Of a DNA stretch of 64,000 nucleotides, positions 50,833-59,373 are shown piece after piece. The DNA is from Brevibacillus brevis (lineage in GTDB: Bacteria; Bacillota; Bacilli; Brevibacillales; Brevibacillaceae). Each line of letters opens with the position of its first letter. Position 1 is the first letter of the stretch. Where the stretch lies: the NCBI RefSeq assembly GCF_022026395.1, contig NZ_CP041767.1:4522501-4586500 (forward strand), given 5' to 3'. The notes under the pieces are model-generated. The model was not told the DNA's origin and did not search any database. It worked only from the letters and a program-made list of their open reading frames with translations. Made by a program: the position numbers and the translations under genes.

Positions 50833-51735
50833 TTAAAAAGAGTATGCCTGTACTTCATCAACAGTAGGCAGGGATGGCTGCGCACCATTCCTTGTAACGA
50901 CAATCGCTGCGACTTTGCTGGCGAAAGTGGCCGCTTCGGTTTCGGTCATTCCTTGTGTGATCCCAACCGCAAAAGCTGCCGTAAATGAATCGCCTGCCGC
51001 AGTTGTATCCACTGGCTCTACGCGGAAAGCAGGGATATGGGTCGCCTTATCGGCGGTGACTAAGAGAGCGCCCTTTTCCCCCAACGTCACGATGACGCGC
51101 TTTGGTCCACCAGACAAAAGCTTTTTGGCAGCAGCATGCACTTCGTCTATCGTGGATACAGGCATTCCTGTGAGAATAGAAAGCTCTGTTTCATTTGGGG
51201 TTAAGGTATGTACATGAGTTAATAGCTCGCTGGATAGCTTGCGTGCAGGTGCCGGATTTAAAATGACCAGCTTGCCGAGTCGAGCCGCCTCTTTGACTGT
51301 ATATTCCACGACAGGCATCGGGATTTCCAATTGGAGCAATACGACGTCGCTGTCCTTTAAAATAGACAAATGGTCTGCAATATGCTCTGTGCTGACGAGC
51401 GCATTCGCTCCTGGAACAAGCACGATGTTATTTTCCCCATCGTCACTTACATTGATAAAAGCCATGCCTGTCGTACCTGAGCATTTGATCCCCTCTATGT
51501 GAACGTGCGCATCTGTTAGCCCTCCCAGCATAACTCGGCCGTTCTCATCCTCTCCTACCATTCCAATCATGGAGACATGCCCACCCAGGCGAGACGCTGC
51601 TACCGCCTGATTCGCTCCCTTTCCACCCGGGATCAGCTCGAAGTGATGGCTTGCGATCGTTTCTCCTGCTTTGGGTAAATGATGTACATGGGTTACGAGA
51701 TCCATATTGATGCTTCCTACTACTGCGATTTTCAC
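50833..51735 (-). CDS. rbsK: Ribokinase (PfkB family)
   Basis: 300 residues. PfkB signature 1 is ELIPGGKGANQAVAASRLGG near the N-terminus (about 33-52) with VGSINMDLVTHVHHLPKAGE before it; signature 2 is DTTAAGDSFTAAFAVG, where the catalytic Asp lies in AAGD. NPAPARKLSSELL and LTPNETELSILTG are typical ribokinase blocks. Phosphorylates ribose (or a related sugar) with ATP. No ribose ABC transporter or RbsD gene adjoins, so other pentoses or nucleoside-derived sugars remain possible. Confidence 0.9.
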   Translation of the reverse strand: MKIAVVGSINMDLVTHVHHLPKAGETIASHHFELIPGGKGANQAVAASRLGGHVSMIGMVGEDENGRVMLGGLTDAHVHIEGIKCSGTTGMAFINVSDDGENNIVLVPGANALVSTEHIADHLSILKDSDVVLLQLEIPMPVVEYTVKEAARLGKLVILNPAPARKLSSELLTHVHTLTPNETELSILTGMPVSTIDEVHAAAKKLLSGGPKRVIVTLGEKGALLVTADKATHIPAFRVEPVDTTAAGDSFTAAFAVGITQGMTETEAATFASKVAAIVVTRNGAQPSLPTVDEVQAYSF

Positions 51736-51901
51736 GACGAGCCCTCCTAGCTAATCTCGAACATGATGATTCGGTCGGTTACAAAATAGTGCTTTTCATT
51801 CAAGAAGTCAACGTATTTTCTCGGGATTGTTCCTAAGACTTGGAGCATAGCTCATCTATTCGATATAATGAACCAATCTTCTATCATCCGGAGGTAACCA
51901 G

Positions 51902-52588
51902 ATGGAGCCGATTATCCAACATCCTTGGAACATTGATGAGCAAGAGGCCATCAACTTACAACGACAGCTAGCCCAGCAAGTAAAAAAAGAAGATCAACTC
52001 GCGGACGTACGCTTTATCGCCGGGGTAGATGTCGCTTATCATGCCGAGTCTGATTTGTTAGTTGCTGGTGTCTTGATCCTCGACGCCACTTCCCTGCAAG
52101 TCGTCGAGTCTGTCGTCATTCAAGACACCGTCGAATTCCCGTATATTCCCGGCTTATTCTCTTTTCGAGAGCTGCCTCCGTTGGTACGTGCATTCAAGGG
52201 GCTCAAAACAACACCACAGCTCGTCGTCTGCGATGGGCAAGGAATCGCTCACCCGCGAAGATTCGGACTCGCCAGTCATTTGGGCGTCCTGTTTGACATT
52301 CCTACCATTGGTTGTGGAAAAACGAGACTGCTAGGAGAATACGAAGAACCAGCACAGGTAAGAGGTGCGTATTCCCCTTTGCTCGATCAGGGTGAAATCA
52401 TCGGCGGAGTCTTGCGCACACAACCGAATATCAAACCGATATTCGTCTCAATCGGGCACGGAATCTCTTTGCCAACCGCATGCGCATGGATCACCACGCT
52501 CTCACCCAAATATCGTTTGCCCGAAACCACACGCCAAGCGGATCAACTCGTGAATAAAGTATCAGCGGAGTTAAATAGCAGCCGCTAA
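51902..52588 (+). CDS. nfi: Endonuclease V (deoxyinosine 3' endonuclease)
   Basis: 228 residues, ATG behind CCGGAGG. Removes deaminated bases by cutting near deoxyinosine. The catalytic acids are placed in RFIAGVDVAYHAESDLLVAG and LVVCDGQGIAHPRRFGLASH, and the wedge region contains EFPYIPGLFSFRELPP. C-terminal GCGKTRLLGEY and VSIGHGISLPTACAWI are also family blocks. It is the only plus-strand gene in this part and overlaps the tail of the next minus-strand gene by 4 bases. Confidence 0.93.
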   Translation: MEPIIQHPWNIDEQEAINLQRQLAQQVKKEDQLADVRFIAGVDVAYHAESDLLVAGVLILDATSLQVVESVVIQDTVEFPYIPGLFSFRELPPLVRAFKGLKTTPQLVVCDGQGIAHPRRFGLASHLGVLFDIPTIGCGKTRLLGEYEEPAQVRGAYSPLLDQGEIIGGVLRTQPNIKPIFVSIGHGISLPTACAWITTLSPKYRLPETTRQADQLVNKVSAELNSSR

Positions 52589-53223
52589 TGGAGTGTCGGC
52601 CATACATTCACATCGTGCTCGTCCAGAACTGCTTCAATCTGATCTCCTTGGAAAACGACAATGTAGCCTCGTGGCAGAGCCATCGCCTGCAAAAGAGAGG
52701 GACGTAGCTCTAGCAGTTGGTAAACGTAGTATGACTTTAGCTGGTCACTGTCTACTTCGCCTTCCACAGGCCCAAGATACCACCCGGAGTCACCTTTTCG
52801 AACATCCTCTGCACGCTGCAAATAGACGTGTTCTTGTTCAAATGCACCTTTTGCCACCACAATTTTATCTTGGAACAAAGCAGCTTCCCCTTCTGCTCGC
52901 ACCGTTTGCAAGCAGTTGTTTTGCGCCATTTGCACGACCAAGGACACAGTCAGGTCAGAAGTTGTTTCGGAAAAAGGGTTCGCCCCGTAGTCGGGTGCCA
53001 TGATCTCCATACACCCATCCCGTTCGAAAACCAGCAGGATGGTCCATCCTACCTGAATTTTCGCACCGTTCTTGATCGGACCCATCTCGTCTTCTACATC
53101 AGAGAATACGTCCAACAGAAAGTCTGCTTGCTTCACCAAAAAATCTTGGCAGGTCACGACAAATGTACGGTTATGAATCTGTTTGGAGCGTTGGCAGAGT
53201 CGGGTCTCTTTCTCAACTGACAT
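52585..53223 (-). CDS. Imm33/DUF2185-like protein at the end of the VgrG gene set
   Basis: 212 residues from the ATG behind GGGAGAGGTAC; an earlier start would add 28 unrelated residues. The first half (TFVVTCQDFLVKQADFLLDV ... MEIMAPDYGANPFSETTSDL) is a region often seen before immunity domains. The second half matches the DUF2185/Imm33 pattern: LQRAEDVRKGDSGWYLGPVE with the DSGW core, then YYVYQLLELRPSLLQAMALP followed by RGYIVVF. Imm33-type proteins protect against polymorphic toxins. It is last on the strand of the spike-protein operon, 146 bases after the small membrane proteins, so it may be linked to that system. Confidence 0.65.
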   Translation of the reverse strand: MSVEKETRLCQRSKQIHNRTFVVTCQDFLVKQADFLLDVFSDVEDEMGPIKNGAKIQVGWTILLVFERDGCMEIMAPDYGANPFSETTSDLTVSLVVQMAQNNCLQTVRAEGEAALFQDKIVVAKGAFEQEHVYLQRAEDVRKGDSGWYLGPVEGEVDSDQLKSYYVYQLLELRPSLLQAMALPRGYIVVFQGDQIEAVLDEHDVNVWPTLH

Positions 53224-53369
53224 GTACCTCTCCCTTTCTGCATGATCGGAATTGCTACTATCTTCAGGATAACACGAATAGGAGAAAACCTCCGTGTAAA
53301 AAAACAAGGCATGTTCCTCCTCGGTGATTCGAGTTGGAATATGCCTTGTAGTTGCCTTTGTATCGTCCC

Positions 53370-53645
53370 TTATTGCCCTTCCATGCCGATTAAAATAAAC
53401 GTGATAATTGCGGTTATCGTACCAAATACGAAATATAAACCAAAAAGAATCGCCATTAACAACAAGCCGGCTTTTGCCCAGTTTTTACGATTCAGATTCC
53501 CATCTGAACCAAAAGCCCACACAAATAACAAAACAATATTCGCGATCGGAATCATCATGAACAACGAGACGATTATCCAATCTTTCATCGTCATGACCTT
53601 TTCGTTTTCCGCTACGCTTCCTTCCACATGCGTTTGGTGATCCAT
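53370..53645 (-). CDS. Two-helix small membrane protein, paralogue 2
   Basis: 91 residues, ATG with GGAGGG upstream. A polar N-terminus is followed by KDWIIVSLFMMIPIANIVLL with FVWAFGSDGNLNRKNWAKAG, then a second helix LLLMAILFGLYFVFGTITAI. The sequence between the helices (FGSDGNLNRKNWAKA) is nearly identical to that of the adjacent 100-residue protein, showing a tandem duplication. No named family is certain. The position after the DcrB-like gene suggests cargo or an accessory of the spike system. Confidence 0.7.
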   Translation of the reverse strand: MDHQTHVEGSVAENEKVMTMKDWIIVSLFMMIPIANIVLLFVWAFGSDGNLNRKNWAKAGLLLMAILFGLYFVFGTITAIITFILIGMEGQ

Positions 53646-53684
53646 TCTATACCCTCCAGATTTTTTGCCAATCCACCGTTCTCG

Positions 53685-53987
53685 CTATTGTTCAACCGAT
53701 GCTCCAATGAATGCCAAGATCAGAATAAAAAAGAATACGCATAAGTACAACCCGATGCAAACGCCCATAATCAGCAAGTTCGCTTTTGCCCAGTTCTTTC
53801 TGTTTAGATTGCCTTCACTGCCAAATGCCCAAACGAAATACATCACGAGATTGACCACGGGCACCATCATAATTAAAAAAGTAATCAACCATTCCTTGAC
53901 CGACATGACCCGCTCATTTTCAGGCACGCTCACTTGCATTTGCTGTTGATGTTGCTGCTGTTCCAATTGGAAACCTCCCTGTTCTGT
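53685..53987 (-). CDS. Two-helix small membrane protein, paralogue 1
   Basis: 100 residues from the ATG six bases after the end of the DcrB-like frame. Gln-rich N-terminus (GGFQLEQQQHQQQMQVSVPE), then ENERVMSVKEWLITFLIMMV, the shared loop FVWAFGSEGNLNRKNWAKAN and a second helix LLIMGVCIGLYLCVFFFILI. Paralogous to the next gene. The Gln-rich tail is presumably cytoplasmic. Translation is probably coupled to the gene before it, because no strong ribosome-binding site is seen. Confidence 0.7.
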   Translation of the reverse strand, partial: TEQGGFQLEQQQHQQQMQVSVPENERVMSVKEWLITFLIMMVPVVNLVMYFVWAFGSEGNLNRKNWAKANLLIMGVCIGLYLCVFFFILILAFIGASVEQ

Positions 53988-53992
53988 CATGA

Positions 53993-54622
53993 TCAAACGT
54001 TCTCTACCCGCAGCGTGCGAATCAGCGCATGGGCCAAAGGCTGCCACACGAGCACTTCCTCAGACTCAAAATGAAAACTCCCGAGAAGTGCCCGCCCGTT
54101 TACTGATGTCGCGAACAAGATTTGATAGTAGGTTTTGTCCTCGACCGGGATAATGAATTCGCTGCAGGCAACTCTGCATCCATTCAGCTCGATCAGCTCA
54201 TGATGTACAACCTGCAAGCCTGCCTGCGCCTTTTTGACTTGTGCTGTCATCGCCTGCACAAACGTTTCCACGCCGCTCATCGGCAACGGATGTGCCATAT
54301 GATTCATGCCAAGCATGACCGCGCTCTCTTCCTCTTTATAGGAAATCTGCTCGTGCTGAGAATTCCCTGCGCTATTTGACCCGCGTCCCCTCGGTATGAA
54401 CTGCATCGATCGGGGCAGCTGAATGCCAAGCTGCCCGTCAAAGAGGATATTCTCCGCGAATTCGAACCTGCGTCCTTCGTACTCCAGGCAGCCTTTTCGC
54501 ACGCCATCCAGACACTCGGCAAGCGTCAATTTCACCTGCTGTTCTTCCATTTCAGCGAGTTGACGCCGTGCCTGGATACTGTTCCATACATCCAAAATCT
54601 TTTCATCCCAGTAGATCGTCAT
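53993..54622 (-). CDS. Suspected DcrB/Mog1-fold protein in the spike operon
   Basis: 209 residues, no signal peptide. An N-terminal helical part (KILDVWNSIQARRQLAEMEE) precedes a beta-rich domain with YEGRRFEFAENILFDGQLGI followed by QLPRSM, SAVMLGMNHMAHPLPMSGVE and the final FATSVNGRALLGSFHFESEE, then WQPLAHALIRTLRV. This order of strands and the helix ending ...LIRTLRV resemble the DcrB/PsbP/Mog1 fold, to which DUF1795 (Eag) chaperones of type VI effectors belong. The match is by pattern only. Overlaps the preceding gene by 4 bases, so it is in the operon. Confidence 0.6.
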   Translation of the reverse strand: MTIYWDEKILDVWNSIQARRQLAEMEEQQVKLTLAECLDGVRKGCLEYEGRRFEFAENILFDGQLGIQLPRSMQFIPRGRGSNSAGNSQHEQISYKEEESAVMLGMNHMAHPLPMSGVETFVQAMTAQVKKAQAGLQVVHHELIELNGCRVACSEFIIPVEDKTYYQILFATSVNGRALLGSFHFESEEVLVWQPLAHALIRTLRVENV

Positions 54623-55140
54623 AGCTCCCTCCGCAGTGCCTGCTCTACTTTTTGCAAAACAAATCCGTTCAAGCTTCTGCGAAGGAAGCTTTCCGCAGCA
54701 TCCAGACTCACCACGATATACGGCTCCAAGATCCCTTGAACTTTAAAGAAATGATGTGCCTTTATCTTATCGGTATCTAATACAAGTCTCTTTACCGTTC
54801 CATTCAAATGAAACGCAGTCTCCATGGAAAGGCAATCTACAGCAGGTACTTGCATGACCCAGTAGACGTTTCGCAGGTTGGTTTCACTGTCAATCAAATC
54901 GACGCGCTTCCATTGTACGCTCGGATTGTATTTGGCAGTAATGGTTTTCATCCGCTCCGAAATCATCGGCAGTGGCTTTTCCAACCAATCTGTGTAGGCG
55001 TGGGTACCATCCGCGTTGACCTCAAGAACGGATATCGGCGGGAGTTGCTCGAAGGTGTTTTCCTTTTGCAGCCCCAGACCCGCTGGTACAACCTTTTGAG
55101 CGATTCGACTGTCATCTGCTAGCAAATAATAATCGCGCAT
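54619..55140 (-). CDS. Imm11/DUF1629-like protein
   Basis: 173 residues, ATG behind AAGGAGGCGGG. The sequence YYLLADDSRIAQKVVPAGLG at the start, VYWVMQVPAVDCLSMETAFH in the middle, and the end VVSLDAAESFLRRSLNGFVL agree with the DUF1629/Imm11 group (Y.L...., ...YW...., ....s...k.l.......G..f). Many members are found beside spike proteins or toxins. It could be an immunity protein or a structural adaptor. Fourteen bases after the pentapeptide gene and overlapping the next by 4. Confidence 0.6.
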   Translation of the reverse strand: MRDYYLLADDSRIAQKVVPAGLGLQKENTFEQLPPISVLEVNADGTHAYTDWLEKPLPMISERMKTITAKYNPSVQWKRVDLIDSETNLRNVYWVMQVPAVDCLSMETAFHLNGTVKRLVLDTDKIKAHHFFKVQGILEPYIVVSLDAAESFLRRSLNGFVLQKVEQALRREL

Positions 55141-55155
55141 GTCATCCCGCCTCCT

Positions 55156-56259
55156 TTATTCCGTTTTCCACTCAATCTGCTGCATCTGTGCTTCACTCAA
55201 TGCAAAACGCCCACGATCCTTTTCGAAAAAAACGGTATTTTGCATATTCGCTCCATGAAAATTCGCATGATACAGACGAGAATGGCGAAAATCCGCTCCT
55301 TGCAAATCAGCATAGGCAAATTGGACACCGAGTAAGCCCGGTACACGATGCAGCTCGTCCGCACTGACTCCTTGTCCTTCGGCATAAGAGAAGATGGCTC
55401 CACTCAAGTCAGCATGACGAAAATCGGCATCACAAAGAAGCGAATGACTGAAATCTGTGCGTTGAAGCTTGCTCTTTACCCATCTTGTTCCGAATAGGAC
55501 ACACTCACGGAACTGACTGTCTGCAAAATTACTGCCGCTAAAATCGCAATAGCGCAAATCTAATGCTTCTACCATGCTTCGCGGCAAATCCATGTAGGCG
55601 AATGTTTCATGGGTGCAAAACGTTCCTTTCGGTTGCCCAAGCAAGCTTCTACTCTCCTTCTCCTCCCGCTTGTTCCGCTCATCTACGTACACCACTTCAC
55701 TGATGTCTTTGAATTCCCCCACTCGTATGTACAGACGATCTGCTTTCCTAATCTGTTGGTACTCAGGCAGCTTAATGAGCTCCGGAATCGCTACTCGGGC
55801 AAGCGCTGTGACAAACTGACCGAATAGCTCCATTTCCTTTAGCACCATATACTCCACATCAGCAGCGTGTATGATCCCCATGTACATTTTTCGGCGTTCG
55901 TCCAGTAGCGAAATGAGCTTGGAAGCCTCTTGCAAAGCCCATGCAGAATTGTAACGTGCATAGCATTCCACTGGCTCCCAGTACCATTGCTCCGTATAAG
56001 CCTCTATCAAAAGTGTGTACGTGCCATCCAATACGGTTGTCCGCAGCAATGAGTAGTGAATAAAACCGACAGGGGGTAGCTCCTCGTTGCTCTGCATGAA
56101 CTCAATATGCAGAAGCATTTGCCGAAAAGACTCCACGAACTCCCGGACGAGCTGTTCCTTGTTTTGCTGGAAATAGCGCTCGGTTGCGGCTATGCTTTCA
56201 GCCAGTGCTGGCCGGAAGGTGTTATCGTTCAAATGCTGGAGCGCTTCCTCTTTCTTCAT
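55156..56259 (-). CDS. Pentapeptide-repeat protein of the spike operon
   Basis: 367 residues. The first 200 are helical without recognised family (PALAESIAATERYFQQNKEQ, then WYWEPVECYARYNSAWALQE). From about 225 on, pentapeptide repeats A(D/N)LXX build a right-handed helix: LDLRYCDFSGSNFADSQFRE, LQRTDFSHSLLCDADFRHAD and FAYADLQGADFRHSRLYHAN. Pentapeptide proteins accompany VgrG and DUF2169 adaptors in type VI clusters, so loading or folding of a cargo on the spike is a reasonable hypothesis. It lies 15 bases behind the spike gene. Confidence 0.8.
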   Translation of the reverse strand: MKKEEALQHLNDNTFRPALAESIAATERYFQQNKEQLVREFVESFRQMLLHIEFMQSNEELPPVGFIHYSLLRTTVLDGTYTLLIEAYTEQWYWEPVECYARYNSAWALQEASKLISLLDERRKMYMGIIHAADVEYMVLKEMELFGQFVTALARVAIPELIKLPEYQQIRKADRLYIRVGEFKDISEVVYVDERNKREEKESRSLLGQPKGTFCTHETFAYMDLPRSMVEALDLRYCDFSGSNFADSQFRECVLFGTRWVKSKLQRTDFSHSLLCDADFRHADLSGAIFSYAEGQGVSADELHRVPGLLGVQFAYADLQGADFRHSRLYHANFHGANMQNTVFFEKDRGRFALSEAQMQQIEWKTE

Positions 56260-56274
56260 CGATGCAAGTGCCCC

Positions 56275-57744
56275 CTAGTTCATCTTGATTTCCGAACCTT
56301 TCAGCTCGATCTTGTCTTCCAGTTTGATCGTATTTCCTTTTCCACTCAGCTCTATTTTATCGGCACTAATATGAAGAGAAGCAGCTGATAGCTTCATGTC
56401 CTTATCCGCCGTTATATTCACGTTCTGGCTACTCTTGATATCGATTCCACTCGTATCACTAATCGTGATCGACATATCTCCTGTCGTGATCACAATTTTA
56501 TCAGGAGCCAGCACGATTTCCTTGCCATATTTGGTACGAAACGTCTTTACAGCAGGGTCCTTCATCCGGTCTCCACCACCACCTCCACCTGCATTGCTTT
56601 TCGGTGTGGCTTTCTTTTTGGGAGATGGCTTGTCATCGTCTGGGATTTCCTTGAGAACAGAGCTGATCGCGATACCGTCCTCTTCTTTTTTGCTCGGGAA
56701 ATAAATCCGAATCTGGTCGTTCAGCTCTGGCATGACGTACCATCCGGTTTGATCCTCGGAGGCATAAATGGTGGAGTAAGGGAACCAGTATGCCGTACTC
56801 TGATCCTGCTGATCATCCATGTCCAGCTTGGCCCGCACATTGTCCTTCTGGACTTGCAGCACCCGGCCTTGGATGGACGCCCCGATGATCGCATGGTTAT
56901 ACTGTTTTTTACGCGCCAGACCTAGCCGCGGATAAAGCTTGTATGTGTGCGTGACAATGCCTCCCTTCATCTCTGTGACCGCTTCTCCGACGACAAGTGG
57001 TCTGGATTTGAAATTCACCTCATTGCCTACCTCCAGCACTCGTTCGCTTTGCACTTCATACACGGTATAGTCCTGGTCATCGATTCCCGGAACCTTGTTC
57101 TCCGCATCACTCTGATAATCCCCGACACGCTTGTGCACCGTATAATGACTAACGGCCAGCTTTCCTTTATCTTGACCTTTTGGCAAACCGAAATAAAACT
57201 TGGGAATGTCAAAAGCCGTTGTCGGGATCAAACCTGTATAAAAACGCGATGCCATCCTCTTCAGAAACTGCCAATCGGTTTCCTCATACTGCATCACAAA
57301 AGTATTCAAAGCTTTGCCGTTCGTAACTGAGTCAATAAAGTCAGCTTTTCCGTACCCGGACAGCACCGTTTTCACGAGCCCCGCATAAGTCATCGCCGGG
57401 TTTTGAAACGAACGCTTTCTCGTTTTGACATCCAACAAATACGTATGAGAAATAGCCTCCAGCGACAAGTAATAAATATCGCGAACCGCTTTGACATGGA
57501 CGCGCAAAACGATGCCCTGGAACCATGTTTTCGGCTTGCCCGATTCATCAGCCAGTGCCACGCTGATCAGTGTTTGCGCATTTGTCTGGTTCACGTAGCT
57601 ATCTTTTCGCTCTTCAGAAATGATCCCCGTGAGTGTCAGTCGTGCATGCTCGTTCATCTTTTTCACGACTTTCATCGTTTGCAAATGCGTAAACTCATAG
57701 GGCGAAACTTGTATATCTCCATAAGTGAGTGTTCGATTGCTCAT
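56275..57744 (-). CDS. VgrG/gpD-type spike protein of a contractile injection system
   Basis: 489 residues, GGGAGGGG before the ATG. Residues about 1-270 are the gp27/phage late-control-D fold: VSPYEFTHLQTMKVVKKMNE, then YYLSLEAISHTYLLDVKTRK, FVMQYEETDWQFLKRMASRF, a block present in VgrG and Pvc8. About 290-385 is a gp5-type OB fold (GRVLQVQKDNVRAKLDMDDQ, VMPELNDQIRIYFPSKKEED). Then a Lys/Pro/Gly linker with six Gly, and a repeat-containing needle (ISDTSGIDIKSSQNVNITAD, ...ISADKIELSGKG). There is no toxin extension. It heads the gene set; no sheath, tube or baseplate genes lie in the window. Confidence 0.88.
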   Translation of the reverse strand: MSNRTLTYGDIQVSPYEFTHLQTMKVVKKMNEHARLTLTGIISEERKDSYVNQTNAQTLISVALADESGKPKTWFQGIVLRVHVKAVRDIYYLSLEAISHTYLLDVKTRKRSFQNPAMTYAGLVKTVLSGYGKADFIDSVTNGKALNTFVMQYEETDWQFLKRMASRFYTGLIPTTAFDIPKFYFGLPKGQDKGKLAVSHYTVHKRVGDYQSDAENKVPGIDDQDYTVYEVQSERVLEVGNEVNFKSRPLVVGEAVTEMKGGIVTHTYKLYPRLGLARKKQYNHAIIGASIQGRVLQVQKDNVRAKLDMDDQQDQSTAYWFPYSTIYASEDQTGWYVMPELNDQIRIYFPSKKEEDGIAISSVLKEIPDDDKPSPKKKATPKSNAGGGGGGDRMKDPAVKTFRTKYGKEIVLAPDKIVITTGDMSITISDTSGIDIKSSQNVNITADKDMKLSAASLHISADKIELSGKGNTIKLEDKIELKGSEIKMN

Positions 57745-57972
57745 GGTATCCCCTCCCTGCCAGATGAATCCCCCTCCTCCGATGCTCCTAGGGAAATGGA
57801 TTCACCTTTCCAAATAAGACCATTATTTTACATACAATCTTACAATCGGTATTATTTGGGATTTTTTGAATGGGTCGTTAGTCCTGAATGATATGATTTT
57901 GAGGCAAGGAGAGGGGCTTTGTACCTTTAATATCCCTTAAAATCGTCGCAGACCCTTGAATTCGTTTCCTAT

Positions 57973-58212
57973 TTATTCATAACGGCTTCCTGCAATTAAA
58001 ATGGTAGCAAACAAATTCCAATCTACACCTTCAAGATCAGCTAACATATTATCACAATCCTCAATCCATGATTCCATCCCACTTAGGAACTCTTCAAGGG
58101 ACATATTCGCCCACTCTTTTTTATTTTGCTGATAATCCTTAATCAAATGAGAAATGAATTGAACCATATCCTCTCTACTCTCAACCGTACTCGCTCTCTC
58201 AAGAATATCCAT
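57973..58212 (-). CDS. DUF7660-like small acidic protein
   Basis: 79 residues. The start is the ATG 8 bases after GGAGG; two earlier ATGs lack such a site. The sequence ESREDMVQFISHLIKDYQQN followed by EWANMSLEEFLSGMESWIED is characteristic of DUF7660 proteins (E.(x)F..FL..L..D.......WENxtLexFLeAmxAWieD), which occur near polymorphic toxins as putative immunity proteins. It lies 228 bases upstream of the spike gene, on the same strand; the interval is AT-rich with no other gene. Confidence 0.7.
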   Translation of the reverse strand: MDILERASTVESREDMVQFISHLIKDYQQNKKEWANMSLEEFLSGMESWIEDCDNMLADLEGVDWNLFATILIAGSRYE

Positions 58213-58293
58213 GTGAAACTCCTCCCACTCCATGTCTTTATCTTCCATTTTATTATAGATGTTTTAACGGAGCTTGAAGAATTGGGGAATGAA

Positions 58294-58321
58294 AAAAGCC
58301 CGCTGGTGTGCAACGGACTTT
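58294..58321 (-). terminator. Terminator of the secreted coiled-coil gene
   Basis: AAAAGCCCG and CGGACTTT pair with one mismatch; TTTTTTC follows on the minus strand. It lies about 75 bases behind the stop codon. Confidence 0.55.
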
Positions 58322-58397
58322 CTGTCTCTTATGTGAGGGGGAACATCTGTCTAGTCAATAACAGGATTCGGGCTGTCACTATTCTCGTAGACGTTCC

Positions 58398-59093
58398 TTA
58401 TTGAATAATCTCGGAAATTGCTTGCTTTTGCTCCAAAATCTCGCTTTGTACCTGTATCAGTTCTTTCAACAAATTAGCAGCCTCTTTCAAGGATGTCGCT
58501 GCTGGCTCCTTGTCACCAGCCTTGAATGCTTCTTTTGCTTCTTTCACTGTGTTTTTCTCATTTGCTTTCAATTCTTTTGCTTGCTCTTTGTTCTCTTTCT
58601 TTTCAGTGCGGATTGGCTTCAATTGTTGATTCATCTCTTTGAAGGACGCTTTTTTCTCTTTTACCTGGGTCAACTCTGTTTGGATATGCGCCAGTTTTTC
58701 TTCGATGGCGGTGTGGTTTGCGGCGATTTCTGCCTTGATGCTCGCTACCTTTTCTTTATTCTTTGCTTTCTTCGCTTCTTTCAATTCAGCAGACAGCGCC
58801 TTGTTCTCTTCGCGGAGTGGCTTTGTCTCTGCCAGCGCGCTTTTCACGGTTTCACGTACTTCTGGCGTCACATCGCCCCAAAGAATGTCCCATGCTTGTT
58901 TGTTAGTCTGGGTTTGAGCCTCTAGTTTATCTTGGAGAGCTTTTTGCTCTACTTGCAGTGCTTTTAGCGCTTGAACTTCAGGCAGGCTGCTCCACCCTGC
59001 TCCTTTTCCTTCTTTCTCCGCCGCAAAAGCTCCTACCGCACTCGTTGCCAACAAGCACGCTGCGACTACAGATACGGAAAGCATTTTTTTCAT
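58398..59093 (-). CDS. Secreted coiled-coil protein
   Basis: 231 residues, ATG with GGGAG 10 bases upstream. Signal peptide MKKMLSVSVVAACLLATSAV with cleavage near AFA-AEKEG. The mature part is almost entirely charged helix in heptads (LKALQVEQKALQDKLEAQTQ, ..ELKEAKKAKNKEKVASIKAE), rich in Lys, Glu, Ala and poor in aromatic residues. Similar secreted helical proteins occur in Brevibacillus and Bacillus without known function. It is not clearly part of the toxin cluster. Confidence 0.75.
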   Translation of the reverse strand: MKKMLSVSVVAACLLATSAVGAFAAEKEGKGAGWSSLPEVQALKALQVEQKALQDKLEAQTQTNKQAWDILWGDVTPEVRETVKSALAETKPLREENKALSAELKEAKKAKNKEKVASIKAEIAANHTAIEEKLAHIQTELTQVKEKKASFKEMNQQLKPIRTEKKENKEQAKELKANEKNTVKEAKEAFKAGDKEPAATSLKEAANLLKELIQVQSEILEQKQAISEIIQ

Positions 59094-59213
59094 GTGTGAA
59101 CACTCCCTGTCTCCTATTGTTTCTTGCAAATAAATCGTACCGTATGGGCGCCGGGAATGTACGGGATAACCTCGTGAAAAGTAAGGGGAAAGTGTGGGAT
59201 TTGGGGAAAACGC

Positions 59214-59237
59214 AAAAAGCCCAGGGAAGGCCTGGGC
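59214..59237 (-). terminator. Terminator behind the broken DUF6985 gene
   Basis: GCCCAGG and CCTGGGC form the stem; TTTTTGCG follows on the minus strand. The 130 bases between it and the pseudogene hold nothing recognisable. Confidence 0.6.
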
Positions 59238-59373
59238 GGGTCTGGATTGTTACTCAGAGAAAGCTATTTGATATAACTGTTCTTGGTGTTATCTAGTTTC
59301 ACTTCCAGAATTCCTGCTATCATTTAGAGTACAACATTCTCGTCTATCATGATTCCACTCTTCATACAAAAGG

